NCBI GenBank assembly: GCA_930367205.1
Contig: OV884012.1
Coordinates: 54,829,239 to 54,893,238 of the forward strand
Reading direction: 5' to 3'
DNA length: 64,000 bases
Source: Acanthosoma haemorrhoidale
Taxonomy: Eukaryota; Arthropoda; Insecta; Hemiptera; Acanthosomatidae
Shown: positions 11,223-22,461 of the stretch, piece by piece
Numbering within the stretch: the stretch's first letter is position 1
Layout of the letters: every line of letters starts with the position of its first letter
Program-made: the position numbers and the translations under genes
The notes under the pieces: model-generated
The model's database searches: none
Told to the model about the DNA's origin: nothing
The model's input: the letters and a program-made list of their open reading frames with translations, nothing else

Positions 11223-13078
11223 GTGCATGGAATGCTTCAAAGCCTCGACCTTCCCCGTATGCCCAGAACAAAACTTCTTTACCTCAAAACCTACTCGCCC
11301 TTATCCACATCAAACGCCGCTCCAAAGCCTTATGGCAAAGAACCCGACACCCTGCCGATCGCCGCTGTTACAATCAAAACTGTAAATTGTTAAAGCGAGA
11401 GTTGGCAACCTTCCGATCCCAAACATTTAATTCTTACCTATCCTCTTTATCCACTCAGGACAACTCTCTTTGGAGAGCTACCCAAAATATCCTAAAATAC
11501 CATTATGTATCACATCCACTTCGTCGTGGCGATGGGTCCTGGGCTGCGTCAGATGGAGAGAGATCTGAAGCATTCGCACAGCACCTCTCACATACTTTCA
11601 CACCTCATCCCAACCAGCATAATCCATCCCACGATACGAAGGTCGAAGATTTCCTTATTTCTCCGATTCCTCTTTCACTTCCTCCAAAGGCAGTCAATCC
11701 CTCCGAGGTCCAATACCACTTAAAAAACCTACCACTCCGTAAATCTCCTGGATACGATCTTCTCACTGCTCAGATCCTTCGACAACTCCCACCCAAAGCA
11801 ATAATTTTCCTCACCTATATATTTAATTGTATCCTTAGAACCACCCACTACCCACTTCTCTGGAAATATTCCATTATCGTCCTCTTTCAGAAACCTGGAA
11901 AGTCCCCAAATGATCCCTCATCTTACCGCCCAATCAGTCTACTTCCAATCCTTTCAAAAGTTTTTGAAAGAATCCTACTCAAACGCCTTTTGCCTATAGT
12001 TGAATCCAAAAACCTTCTTCCTAACCATCAATTTGGCTTTCGCTTCAGACACTCCACTGCTCAACAAGGCCTTCGCGTTGTTGACCATATATCCTCCGCA
12101 CTTGAAAGCAAACACTACTGCACGGGTGCTTTCTTGGACGTAGCTCAGGCTTTTGACCGGGTATGGCACCCAGGTTTGCTTTACAAACTAAAAATCTCCT
12201 TACCGCAGACCCTTTATCTAATCCTTCAATCCTATCTGTCTAACAGGTTCTTTCGGGTCCGTTGTGGTTCAGAATACTCCGATTATTACCCCATAGAAGC
12301 AGGAGTTCCTCAAGGCAGCGTCCTTGGCCCTATCCTGTATACCCTTTTCACTGCTGACATTCCGTTAAGTCCTAGCACCTTCCTTGCAACTTTTGCTGAC
12401 GACACAGCAATTCTCTCGTCACATCCCAATCCGTCAACGGCATCCTACAACCTCCAAAATCACCTCACTAAGATAGAGAAGTGGTGCAACATCTGGCGCA
12501 TCAAGGTCAATGAAGGCAAATGCGTTCACACCACATTTACTCTCCGTCGAGGATCCTGCCCGTCCGTAACCTTCAATTCAATTCCGCTTCCCATGTCCAA
12601 TACAGTTAGATATCTAGGTTTTCATCTAGACAAAAGACTGACTTGGAACCCTCACACAAGACTTAAAAGACAAGAATCGAACAGACGGTTTGGACAGTTA
12701 TACAGACTACTGAACAGAAACTCTAACCTCACACTAGAAAACAAACTCCACGTATACAAACAGTTATTAAAACCAATTTGGACTTACGGAATAGAGTTAT
12801 GGGGGACAGCCAAACCATCGAACATCAAACGTATCCAAACATTCCAATCCAAAGTCCTCAGAACCATAGTCAACGCACCCTTTTATATTAAAAACTCATC
12901 CCTTCACAGAGATCTCCATGTACCAACTGTCCTCGACCTTATACCCTCAAGATTTTCCAAATTTCACCAAAACCTTTCCGCACATCCGAATCCTTTGGTC
13001 GACTCCATATCCAGTAACATTCATCCTTACAATCCTCCTCGACGCCTAAAACGGCGGTGGCCTCGCGACCTATTATAA
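11222..13078 (+). CDS. Jockey ORF2 C-terminal part: reverse transcriptase, open frame
   Basis: The frame is open for 618 codons from the truncation point to TAA; the first in-frame ATG shown is at 11387 (563 aa). The endonuclease domain is missing. RT motifs occur in order: SYRPISLLP (fingers), FLDVAQAFDRVWH (palm, first catalytic Asp), GVPQGSVLGP, FADDTA (catalytic Asp pair), then thumb and a C-terminus ending PRRLKRRWPRDLL. In intact Jockey elements this enzyme copies element RNA at a nicked chromosomal site. Here there is no promoter or start context, so expression is unlikely, but no RT residue is visibly lost. It keeps the five bases (TAACC) missing from the longer copy. Confidence 0.9.
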   Translation, partial: CAWNASKPRPSPYAQNKTSLPQNLLALIHIKRRSKALWQRTRHPADRRCYNQNCKLLKRELATFRSQTFNSYLSSLSTQDNSLWRATQNILKYHYVSHPLRRGDGSWAASDGERSEAFAQHLSHTFTPHPNQHNPSHDTKVEDFLISPIPLSLPPKAVNPSEVQYHLKNLPLRKSPGYDLLTAQILRQLPPKAIIFLTYIFNCILRTTHYPLLWKYSIIVLFQKPGKSPNDPSSYRPISLLPILSKVFERILLKRLLPIVESKNLLPNHQFGFRFRHSTAQQGLRVVDHISSALESKHYCTGAFLDVAQAFDRVWHPGLLYKLKISLPQTLYLILQSYLSNRFFRVRCGSEYSDYYPIEAGVPQGSVLGPILYTLFTADIPLSPSTFLATFADDTAILSSHPNPSTASYNLQNHLTKIEKWCNIWRIKVNEGKCVHTTFTLRRGSCPSVTFNSIPLPMSNTVRYLGFHLDKRLTWNPHTRLKRQESNRRFGQLYRLLNRNSNLTLENKLHVYKQLLKPIWTYGIELWGTAKPSNIKRIQTFQSKVLRTIVNAPFYIKNSSLHRDLHVPTVLDLIPSRFSKFHQNLSAHPNPLVDSISSNIHPYNPPRRLKRRWPRDLL

Positions 13079-13426
13079 ATAGACATTCTATGTCATGGGG
13101 TCCTGGCACTGGCCATCATCCCCACTCATGTCCTGAGCGTGTGTGGCTCTCTTGCCCTCTCTGTGGCCTGCGCCGGATGGTGCCACGGCCGGAGAGGGGG
13201 CGGGGGGAGCTTCGCTGCTTCCGGCCTTTCCGCCAGCTTGCTGGGGGATTGGCTTCGGGGGCGGGGGGGCTCCTGGGCTGAATCTCTATGTATATAGGTA
13301 TGAATGGACTGTATATAGGTATGAATGGAATTGTATATAAGGTATGAATGATCTCTCAGCACAATTATTAATGCTGGAAAAGGCAAATTGTAATTTTTTT
13401 TCAATAAAGAATTTATATATAAAAAA
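13079..13426 (+). other. Jockey family 1 3' UTR
   Basis: Contains the shared 3' UTR core (GTCCTGAGCGTGTGTGGCTC), a very G-rich tract at about 13193-13275 with several runs of five or more G, three short repeats of the form GTATATAGGTATGAATGGA, and a CAATAAAG polyadenylation-like signal before an A-rich end. ORFs called here on either strand are shadows. The direct repeats and G-runs recur in the other family copies. Confidence 0.85.
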
Positions 13427-13442
13427 AATAATCTTTAATAAT
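13427..13442. repeat. Target-site duplication, right (family 1 copy A)
   Basis: Exact copy of 11207-11222. Confidence 0.9.
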
Positions 13443-14042
13443 TTTCGGATGTGTACCATAATAAAAATTAGCAATATAAAGTAATATATGAACCGTTTAA
13501 TTTGACAGTGGCCCAATTTTAGTTTCTAAAAACTGTTTTACTGTTTGTACTTCCACTATATACTTTCATTTTTAAAAATACTATTGTTATTGAAAAAAAC
13601 ATTTTAATTAATAAATTATAATTTGATAAATTAGTCCTCGCTGCCGTAGTAATATTCATTACATTTGTTTAAAAAAGAAAATAATAACGTAGAAATGTTA
13701 ACATTAAAGCAGTCGGCTGGATTTCTTTTAGAAAATGGACTTTAAAAATAAACAGATCATATATTGAAATGAATTATATTTTCATATAGGTGCCGTGACA
13801 CCGACAAACTATCTCTTGATAAATTTGAATAGAGGGTAGCAAGATGACCCCGCTGTTGAGTTCCGTGCCCAAAAATGGCCATAGGCCGAGTTGTCGGACC
13901 GATAAATCTTTATTGGGCCCCGTTCCTTTCATCTACCAAGCTTCCGTACCAACCGTCGTGGGATACTTGCAGGCATTGCGAGAGCTTAGTCAGTAAAGAT
14001 ACAGAAGTGTTATTCCGTGTATAACTATTTACTTTATTATTT
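13443..14042. other. Unique flanking DNA, partly duplicated at 15858-16048
   Basis: Bases 13443-13632 are the genomic flank of copy A and reappear downstream inside copy B. The remainder includes a less AT-rich patch at about 13795-13990 that matches nothing I recognise. No gene. Confidence 0.6.
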
Positions 14043-14212
14043 TGACGAATGATTATTTTATTATTAAAAAATTACAATCTGCCTTATTGGGTAATATGTA
14101 ATTGTGATAAATGTTCTCATTCATCACATATTTACGATTTTCATTTACTCGCTCGTTCATACAGTACTTACAGACACCCCATAGACCTCCCAAATCCACA
14201 TGGTTGATTAAT
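14043..14212 (-). mobile_element. Jockey family 2-like 3' tail fragment
   Basis: On the minus strand this carries the end of the 3' UTR: the GGTCTATGGGGTGTCTGTAAG-like zone, a GTATGAACGAGCGAGT repeat, and the AAGGCAGATTGTAATTTTTT tail. ORF2 and the UTR core are missing. The edges are approximate. Confidence 0.65.
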
Positions 14213-14557
14213 TATTAATAGTTTTTTTATTACACTTGTTTTGTTATTTCTACTCCATTTGCCTTTGTATTTTTTTAGTATTATTATTATTATCTTATTT
14301 TATTTATTTAACTATATAGGATTATAACCGTTTAAATGTTCGGTCGATAAACCCATAGCTAAAATCTTTTAAAGTAGGTAGTAATATTAATGTATTTAAT
14401 TTTGAGACTATTATTTCTCCTCTTATTTTTTTGAAATTTGATATTAATATAACCTATAATTGTCAATATATTTAATTGTATTGTGTGTTAAACTTCATAT
14501 AAGTAGTTCATTAATGATTTTTTTTATTTTTTATTTTGAAGCATAATTTTTTATTTT
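14213..14557. other. AT-rich DNA
   Basis: Extremely AT-rich low-complexity DNA between two element copies. Nothing recognised. Confidence 0.5.
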
Positions 14558-16512
14558 CAAGCTTTTGACAGGGTTTGGCACGCAGATTTGCTCTACAAGC
14601 TCAAAATATATTTACCACAAACCCTTTTCCTAATCCTACAGTACAGTCCTACAGTCAAACCGCTTCTTCCAAGTCCGCTGTGGTTTAGAATATTTTAACT
14701 ACTATCCCATAAATGCAGGAGTTCCACAGGGCAGTGTCCTGGGTCCCATCCTCTATAACCTTTACACCGCTGTATGTCCCCTCTACTCCCAATACCTTCT
14801 TGGCCACATTTGCAGATGACATTGCAGTCTTGTCATCCCACCCAGACCCCGATATAGCATCCATTAACCGTCAAAAACACCTTGACGAGATCGAGTATTG
14901 GTGAAACCAATGGCGGATCAAAGTTAATGGAGCAAAATGTTCCCACATTACCTTCACCCTTTGTCGCAAGTCTTGTCCACTAGTTTATTTTAATTCTATT
15001 CCTCTCCCTGTATCCGAGACAGTACGGTACTTAGGCTTCCATCTCGACAAACGACTGACCTGGAACCCCATACGAGACTAAAAAGACAAGAACTAAACAG
15101 ACGCTTTGGAGAACTGTACTGACTACTTAAAAGGACATCCCATCTCTCAATAGAAAATAAACTAATAATCTACAAAGATATACTTAAGCCAATCTGGACA
15201 TACGGAATAGAGTTATGGGGGACAGCCAAACCATCGAACATCAAACGTATCCAAACATTCCAATCCAAAGTCCTCAGAACCATAGTCAACGCACCCTTTT
15301 ATATTAAAAACTCATCCCTTCACAGAGATCTCCATGTACCAACTGTCCTCGACCTTATACCCTCAAGATTTTCCAAATTTCACCAAAACCTTTCCGCACA
15401 TCCGAATCCTTTGGTCGACTCCATATCCAGTAACATTCATCCTTACAATCCTCCTCGACGCCTAAAACGGCGGTGGCCTCGCGACCTATTATAAATAGAC
15501 ATTCTATGTCATGGGGTCCTGGCACTGGCCATCATCCCCACTCATGTCCTGAGCGTGTGTGGCTCTCTTGCCCTCTCTGTGGCCTGCGCCGGATGGTGCC
15601 ACGGCCGGAGAGGGGGCGGGGGGAGCTTCGCTGCTTCCGGCCTTTCCGCCAGCTTGCTGGGGGATTGGCTTCGGGGGCGGGGGGGCTCCTGGGCTGAATC
15701 TCTATGTATATAGGTATGAATGGACTGTATATAGGTATGAATGGAATTGTATTTAAGGTATGAATGATCTCTCAGCACAATTATTAATGCTGGAAAAGGC
15801 AAATTGTAATTTTTTTTCAATAAAGAATTTATATATAAAAAAAATAATCTTTAATAATTTTCGGATGTGTACCATAATAAAAATTAGCAATATAAAGTAA
15901 TATATGAACCGTTTAATTTGACAGTGGCCCAATTTTAGTTTCTAAAAACTGTTTTACTGTTTGTACTTCCACTATATACTTTCATTTTTAAAAATACTAT
16001 TGTTATTGAAAAAAACATTTTAATTAATAAATTATAATTTGATAAATTTGATAAATCTTAATATACCCTCCATTCTTGAACTCATCCCTTCCAAGTTTAT
16101 GAAATTCCACCGTAGCCTTTCCAACCACCCTAATCCTGTAGCACAGTCATTGCACTGCACCACTCATCCCTATAATCCTCCTCGGAGAGTGAAACGGCAG
16201 TGGCCTCGTGACCTGCTATAAACACGTAACAGCGGGAGTCCTTGCAATGGCCAGTTTCTCCAATCATGTCCTGAGCGTCTGTGGCTCTCGCGCTCTTGGT
16301 CAGCCTCCACTGGCTAGTATCCGGTGACGCGGCTGACGGAGGAGCGTGGATTTGGGTGGCCTCTGGGCTGTTTGTAAATATTGTATGAATGAGCGAGTGA
16401 ATGATGAATTGTAAATATGGTATCAATGAGAGCATTTATCTTAATTACTTATTGCCTTATAAGGCAGATTCTAATTTAAGCACAATAAAGGATTAATAAA
16501 AAAAAAAAAAAA
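14558..16512 (+). mobile_element. Jockey family 2, copy B (truncated, frameshifted, chimeric)
   Basis: Starts inside ORF2 at the palm motif (QAFDRVWH region) and ends with the family 2 UTR and an A-run at 16497-16512. The ORF2 remnant keeps GVPQGSVLGP-like and FADD motifs, but in different frames with an internal stop (about 14902-14904) and several indels, so it is dead. The stretch 15201-16048 is not family 2: it is copied from copy A at 12785-13632. Before and after that stretch the sequence follows the family 2 copy at 56990. No target duplication was identified. Confidence 0.85.
15201..16048 (+). repeat. 848-bp tract copied from 12785-13632
   Basis: The tract has the same length as its source and I saw a single mismatch (A in the source, T here, within GTATATAAGG / GTATTTAAGG). 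It includes the end of family 1 ORF2, its 3' UTR, one copy of A's target duplication and 190 bp of A's unique flank. The left edge lies within TACGGAATAGAG, common to both families. The right edge lies within a TGATAAAT microhomology. The family 2 sequence expected here (about 200 bp, compare 57310-57450) is gone. Confidence 0.9.
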
Positions 16513-17699
16513 TTGTTTATTTGTTTGTCTCGTAATAAAGATTTTTTCTATTCTACTTTTTCCTAATGAGTCTTAAGCTAAGGTTAATTGGAAGCAACAG
16601 ATTCGTGGAAAAACTAGTGATTTTTACTCATGTATGTTATTCTTTCGGTAGTATAGTCCCTAAATAGTATTATTTTTTCATTCATTTCATGCAGTCCTTG
16701 CTTCGAATGGTATAAACGGCAATTTTCAGTCCGTCCTTTGGGAAGTGCGTAAATGGCCACAAAGTGCATCTAGCCTAGAGAGAGAAGTCCTTGGCCTGAC
16801 CTCTGCTGCGGCTAAGTACCGGCTCGCGGCCAGGAACTGAAACACTCCTCGCCTTGGCATAGGCCTTGCTCAGGTCACAATTTAGCCCAATTTGCACCCG
16901 CCAGTGGACCTACTGCCTTGATCTAGTTAATACACACTTTGCTTACTTCTCACTCTCCACCCTTTTAATTTAGTACTAACCTTCGATAAAAAAAAAACTG
17001 TGTAAAAACTAATATATATAAGCCTACGCAGCTTGTTAGGCGAATCCATTATACAGTTGGTACTTTCCTTATAGACCAATCTTACGAAATTGGATACCAA
17101 TGAGAACCTGAATCTGATACGAAAAATCTATTATTATTTGATAGCTAATAGTGGATGAGCCTCGCCATTTTTTTTTATTACATTAGAGATTATTGTAGTC
17201 AATTTTTGTCATTATTGACTTTTTTTTTTTCAGTGTGAATAAGCAAGTAAACAAATTAAAGGAAAATTTCGTGTATTCTACTAAGACTTCTTATCTGAAT
17301 AATATATTACTCATATTATGTAACTAAAACCAAAGAGCATTTACTTGTTTAGGTTTTTTTTAAGACCAACAACCCTGAAGTCTTCATAGCCTTTCCATTG
17401 GATACAGGATTATGAAAAATGCAGCCATATAATATGATCGTGTGTCGTTATTTAAGGTAATGATAATAAAGATCTACAAGTAATGATTAGCAATATGTAA
17501 TTTGTGTTTTTTTAAAAATACTATGTAGGATATGTTACACTATTTAGAAGAAGAAGAATGAACTAAGTGAAAGAGTCATACTATTTTATATGTATTAATA
17601 ATTGTTAGTCAAATAAGAAATCGTTGCATCAACCAAGTCCAAAAATATTAACAATCTGCGTACATAAAATTATGAATTATTATTATATTATATGGGGAG
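16513..17699. other. Non-coding DNA with one GC-richer block
   Basis: A GC-richer block at about 16725-16930 matches nothing else in the window. The rest is AT-rich without usable ORFs. Confidence 0.45.
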
Positions 17700-18100
17700 T
17701 TCCGCGCAAGCTCAGACGGAGCTTGTCGAAAGTGGATATGTTACATTCTTTAGCGTGGTCCAGTAGACTGATTAGTCTACTAAAAATGGAGAGGCTCATC
17801 CACCATTAGTCTGTTTTCCATCTCTGTCCTGTTACCAACCATTCAGTTTTAGAAGCATGTCCTGAAATCGTACTGACGTATTGTCCCCAGCTTGCATATC
17901 TCAAATCCTGACATGAAGGGTACATGTAAGGATTGATCTTAGATTTGATTTATGCAGTAATGTAGTACAGGCCGTCTAAAGTGAACTTTTTCTGTTTATG
18001 AGTTAATACTACTGTGAGAGTTGAGTGTAGAATGTGCAATCCTAGGTATTTGATACCTCTGTGTTTGTTCGGGTTTTGTTGTTGTCAACTTTAAGTTCCT
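17700..18100 (-). pseudogene. Decayed LINE ORF2, C-terminal part
   Basis: Minus-strand translation in shifting frames gives a pattern like YLGLHILHSTLTVVLTHK, followed by a PSCQDLRYASWGQY-like stretch. This matches the region after the RT palm of I/Jockey-type LINEs (the KYLG motif, then a Y/W motif). Frameshifts and stops are frequent. It probably belongs to the same decayed element as 18920-19640, separated by later insertions. An 8-bp stem hairpin with a GATT loop lies at 17762-17781. Confidence 0.45.
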
Positions 18101-18919
18101 TTTAAGGTTCGTTTTATCTGAGCTTCACCTTTCACTAATTATACCAACCAGCAAGGTTGTTCGAGTCCCCTCAGAATAGTCAGCCGGGCCTTTCATAGAA
18201 GCTGAAAGAGTTTATGCCCATAAGGCGGTGGGTCAAATGAGTACACACGACATAACTTAAAATTATCCAGATGACATGACACTTATTGAGTTGAACAAAA
18301 GAAATAAAATTTTAATAAAACATAAAAATAGATAATGAAAAGTTCAGAGCTCCGATAAGAAAAACAAATGTCAAACTATTAAACTATTAAACTATTAAAT
18401 AATTCAAACTATTTCTGAATTTATAATATTAATATTTAGCAAGTATCTGATAATATCAATAATGAATAAGTCTCTAAAGCACTTATTTATTTACGAAGCT
18501 CGTGAGGTCTCGTTGAGTGAAGCAGTGCAACGTAGCAGATTTAAAGGTAGTCAAAATCAGCAAAACTGCAATTTGGCAGCTTATAGCTTCATTATAGGAA
18601 GGACGAGTCCATCTGAGAGTTTTCAGGAGAAAGCTTGATGTGGTCAAAACCATCAAAAGTGCAAATAAGCAGTGGTAAAGAAAGACGCCTTCATCCGAGT
18701 GGCTTCAGTGGAAGCCACAGACTGACTTCATAAATTAATAAGTGTTTGAGGAGACAAAGAGTGTTTGAGGTTCACAGTAGTGCACAATAAAATTGCTTTT
18801 TAAAAAATAAAATAAAATAATACTGTTACTTATTGAATAACGGAATCATTATCAACAAAAAAAACATAAAATAAAGACTAAGTATGAAATAAACTAGTAT
18901 GAACTTAAAATGAAAATAC
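18101..18919. other. AT-rich DNA between LINE relics
   Basis: Contains a short ACTATTAA tandem repeat near 18370-18400. No gene recognised. Confidence 0.4.
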
Positions 18920-19640
18920 TAGAGGAATGACATGTGATGGCTCAAAATTATCTAAAAAATAAACAATCACATTGAAAAAAATGAATTATCTATATCTTAA
19001 ATAGAATATTTATTTATTATTTATTATAGTATTTTTTACGCAAATACTTATCGTCGATACCTACATGTAAGAAGCTCATTGTAACTTGCCCAAAGGACAT
19101 CACCCAACCGGGAGCTATAGATGTTTCGGAAGGAACAGTCATATCATTAAAAATGACAATGATAGATGAAAATTCTATAGATTGTAGGAATGAAAATAGC
19201 ACCTTGTGGAACTCCAGAAAGGTCTTCTGTCACTAACTGGCCTTTAATTTTTATCTGGTAGGTCCTTTAGTCAAGAAATGAGCTGATTATCAAGTGCCTG
19301 ATTACTAAGAGGGTAATTCAGTTGCTAGTAGCTTCTAAGGGCGCTTGGTTCCAACCAGGCGGAAGCACTATATTTTTTGTCTCGAAACCATCAATTATAT
19401 ATTTGGAAACTCTTTGCAGTTGCAGCAACGTAGAACAACTTTTTCGGAATTCTAACTGATTAACTTGACAAAATGATATTAGTAGGAATGAGTTTTTTAT
19501 GCACTATAGATAAGGAGTTCAGTAGATTAATTGGCCGATAGTTTTATAGCCGATTTCACTTTTCCTTTTTTGGGGAATGCAATAGTCCATTTTTCCTGGA
19601 TTTAGGATTTTAAGAAATAAAACGCAATAATCAAATATTC
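18920..19640 (-). pseudogene. Decayed LINE reverse transcriptase
   Basis: On the minus strand, broken frames encode NYRPINLLNSLS (fingers motif), then a GVPQGA motif (RT motif before the active site) and a VTMSFLHVG stretch where the active-site strand is expected. A 61-codon ORF at 19017-19202 is one surviving piece. The order fits an I- or Jockey-type RT. Many stops and indels make it an old relic, more diverged than families 1 and 2. Confidence 0.55.
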
Positions 19641-20171
19641 TAAGTAGAAACAGCTTTGATAATAATATAGACAGAAGATAGATAATTAGAAGTAAAATAA
19701 TTCTGGGTTGAGAACAAAGTACTCAAAAAGAACAGTTAATCAATTAATGGATATGGCTGGCTTAAACTCTAAAAGAAGCAGAATTTCAGTCATGTCACTG
19801 TACTACATTGATAATTATAATAATTTTTTTTTGTGTTAGGAAGGACTCCTTAAACAAACAGGTATAGGCACAGTGTAACGGTAAATTATATACAATTTCA
19901 TAATAAGACCAACAAAAATACCTTTATTATACTGGTCAATTATTTTCAAGAACACGCATCTCTTACCTAAGCTAGTAGATAATAATCTACAAGTCCTGAG
20001 AAATAAAACATCCATTAAACGATATACATAAAGAAACAATTATTATATCGTATTATTACGCCTCTGAACAATCCAACATAAATACAATACAAAATAAGTA
20101 GAAACAGGTAATAGGAAAAATAATAAATATCTGATATATTTGTCCATGAATGATTGAATATATTTTTTTAT
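19641..20171. other. AT-rich DNA
   Basis: No gene or repeat recognised. Confidence 0.5.
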
Positions 20172-20612
20172 TTATATTAAAATTCTTAAAATTGAGTATG
20201 TTTGAGAGATTATTAAGTGAAGAAGGTCTCCAATGTAAGAATATAAATCTTCTATCTCTGGTTCTATATCTACTGACATTGTAACCAGATCAGTGCCTCC
20301 AGAATAATTTATATTATTAACCCTTATTTTCATAATTTTTTGCCAACTGGAAGAGAAATCCCCCAAAAAATAATGCCATGCGGCACGGAAATCATCGGAA
20401 ATAGGTCTAGGCTTTTGTAAAATTGGAGGGTACACAAATGTTTGCCTTCGCCATCGATAAGATTGATGTTTATTTCGTTTCCGTACATTGGACATTGTTT
20501 CCACCAATTTTGGTTTTACTGTCTTGTAGGTCATATTATAAAGTAGTATGATATATTCGTTGAGTGTTTTTAAGAACCTTTTTATATCTATTTTATGATG
20601 GGAGTGATTCAT
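20172..20612 (-). CDS. Hypothetical 146-aa ORF
   Basis: The longest ORF in the window not explained by a mobile element. The N-terminal third is basic (an RKRNKHQSYRWRR stretch near residue 45-57). The middle has a WHYFLGDFSSSW aromatic stretch, and the C-terminal 30 residues are acidic then hydrophobic (EPEIEDLYSYIGDLL then an Ile/Leu-rich end). No signal peptide is seen. A stop lies immediately upstream of the ATG in frame, so it is either a complete short gene or an exon starting near there. I do not recognise the family. In DNA this AT-rich, 146 codons is longer than most chance ORFs. Confidence 0.35.
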   Translation of the reverse strand: MNHSHHKIDIKRFLKTLNEYIILLYNMTYKTVKPKLVETMSNVRKRNKHQSYRWRRQTFVYPPILQKPRPISDDFRAAWHYFLGDFSSSWQKIMKIRVNNINYSGGTDLVTMSVDIEPEIEDLYSYIGDLLHLIISQTYSILRILI

Positions 20613-21120
20613 TCACCTTGAGTTCCATTCATTCAGTTATTGGGCAAGGAACCTGTTGGCCGCCAAGCAGATCCGGAAGTTCCAAGGGTTCCACCTTAGG
20701 GTGGCTAGGCTTGGGTTCATTGATTTGTGAACGAAAAGAATTCAGCTGCATTTGTCTTCTTCATTGGAGAATCCCCTGTACGTTTTGCTAACACGAAGAC
20801 CCTTCGTTTCTCAGGATTCATTAGGGACCATTACACTCCCATAAACAGTACACTAAATAACACCATAATGGTACAATAAACTTTCTAATTCTGATGAATT
20901 GGCTATTTATAACACGATAGATGTATTATCCCTCCATGCTTATTATATTATAAGCTTTACGCGTGAGGAAAACAAAGAAAAAATAAGTCTAGTGCGACGC
21001 ATCACTCAATTAAAGGTTTTGTTAGGACCTTGAAAACGATATTTTAGTGTTTTATTTCTCTAATATAGCAATATAAGACAAATATTATTAATCAGGACGT
21101 ATGAATCTTTAATTTTAGAC
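20613..21120. other. Non-coding DNA upstream of the 146-aa ORF
   Basis: Bases 20630-20820 are less AT-rich and could hold an upstream exon or leader of the minus-strand ORF, but no splice pair could be fixed. Otherwise AT-rich. Confidence 0.35.
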
Positions 21121-21131
21121 CCTATTAAAAA

Positions 21132-21473
21132 ACTTTATTATGATTAAATTACAATCTTCCTTATTGGGCAATAAGTAATGTTCTCATTCATACCATATTT
21201 ACAATTTTCATTCATTCACTCATTCATACAGTCTTTACAAACAGCCCGGAGACCTCCTAAGTCCACATGGTTGTCAAATCCCTCGCATGTGAAAGAGGAA
21301 GCAGAATCTCAAGAAGTACCCGACAATCATCCGTCAGTCGCACCACTGGATACGAGCTAGTGGAGGCTGACTAAGAGCGCGAGAGCCACAGACGCTCAGG
21401 CCATGATCGTAGAAACTGGCCATTGCCAGGACCCCCCCTGTCACGTGGCTGGTCACGAGGCCACTGCCATTTT
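21132..21473 (-). mobile_element. Jockey family 2-like 3' UTR fragment
   Basis: On the minus strand, the end of the coding-UTR junction, the conserved core (GAGAGCCACAGACGCTCAGG on plus), the GC-rich middle, GTATGAATGAGTGAATGA repeats and the tail. The flanks CCTATTAAAAA (21121-21131) and CCTATTCAAAA (21474-21484) could be a target duplication with one mismatch. ORF2 is absent. Confidence 0.7.
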
Positions 21474-21484
21474 CCTATTCAAAA

Positions 21485-22461
21485 TTAATGAAATAGTTTG
21501 TGTAATCAAGTAGTTAGTTAATGGATATTCATTATTTTGTATGAAGTACATTTTATTTTTTCCATCACATCAAATAAAACACCAGAGTCAAATGAATGTC
21601 AAAATCATAAAAAAACATTTATGTGCGAACATGGAGTTGATGATAGTTTTAATGAATTTTTTTTAAAATTATATATTTAAAAACCTGGAACTGAAATTGA
21701 AGATTGTTAATTATTACGTCATGAATACTACTTATGTTTAAAAAATACTTTATTTTTAACGAAGTGTAGTTCAAGGCATAGTGAGCTATGATAATGAATG
21801 ACCAGATAGCCAAATGGAGGACTTTAAAGTAATTAAATGAAGAATTTCATATTCCAACATTGAACAGGAAACTCACAATGTTTAGGAAAAAACACAAAGG
21901 TTCTGATTACAAAAAATAGCAATGAAACCATAGGTACCAATACTACCTGGTTTTGGTGTGTTTAATATATGTTATTTAAATTTTCTTGTGTTACCATACC
22001 TAAAAAATAGAAGTGGGAGATGTTGTAGAGTCCACGTTTAAAGCTTTAGGTTGGTTATAGATATAATTTATGTAACGATATTGTACCCTCGTATAAGGAG
22101 CATTAGTACCGGTCCAAATAAAATAGCACTATAATTATTAGAAAGAAAAAAGAAAAAAAAAGTGTACTCGAGGCAGATAATAAATTAAAAAAAAAAAGAC
22201 AAATTTTTTATATAGTTTATTAACCAAAATCAGCGAAATACGAGATATTTGGTTATTTCCTTTAAAAAGTTCAGATGTATTGAATTATGTTTATTATCAC
22301 TACCGTAGCACATAGTACATAGACAAAACACGATTTTCCTAAACCATTTTCAATCAGTAAAGTCACTCTTCAGCCTTGACAACAAGATTTTTCAAAAGAC
22401 ACTCTTTTATCGCTTAACCTTTTGATTAATGGTCCTTTTGAATACTTTTTCTTCTGCTTTA
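21485..22461. other. AT-rich DNA
   Basis: No gene recognised. Contains several A-runs at 22145-22200. Confidence 0.45.

Larger units (their letters stand above)
11220..13426 (+). mobile_element. Jockey family 1, copy A (5'-truncated)
   Basis: Matches the full-length element at 30713-35426 from its base 33239 to the 3' end, with only scattered substitutions plus the 5-bp segment that the longer copy has lost. The left end is an abrupt 5' truncation within ORF2 and the right end is the AATAAA-containing tail plus A-rich extension. A 16-bp target duplication flanks it. The near identity to the copy at 30.7 kb indicates recent mobility. It donated sequence to the tract at 15201-16048. Confidence 0.95.

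Noticed and set aside
13057..13404. ORFs of 65-92 codons on both strands in the Jockey 3' UTR, repeated at 15473-15820 and 35071-35418
   Set aside because: They lie in GC-rich UTR after the ORF2 stop and recur only because the UTR recurs; they are shadows, not genes.
13795..13990. Less AT-rich patch as an rRNA fragment
   Set aside because: It does not match any rRNA segment I can recognise, and no rRNA-like neighbours are present.
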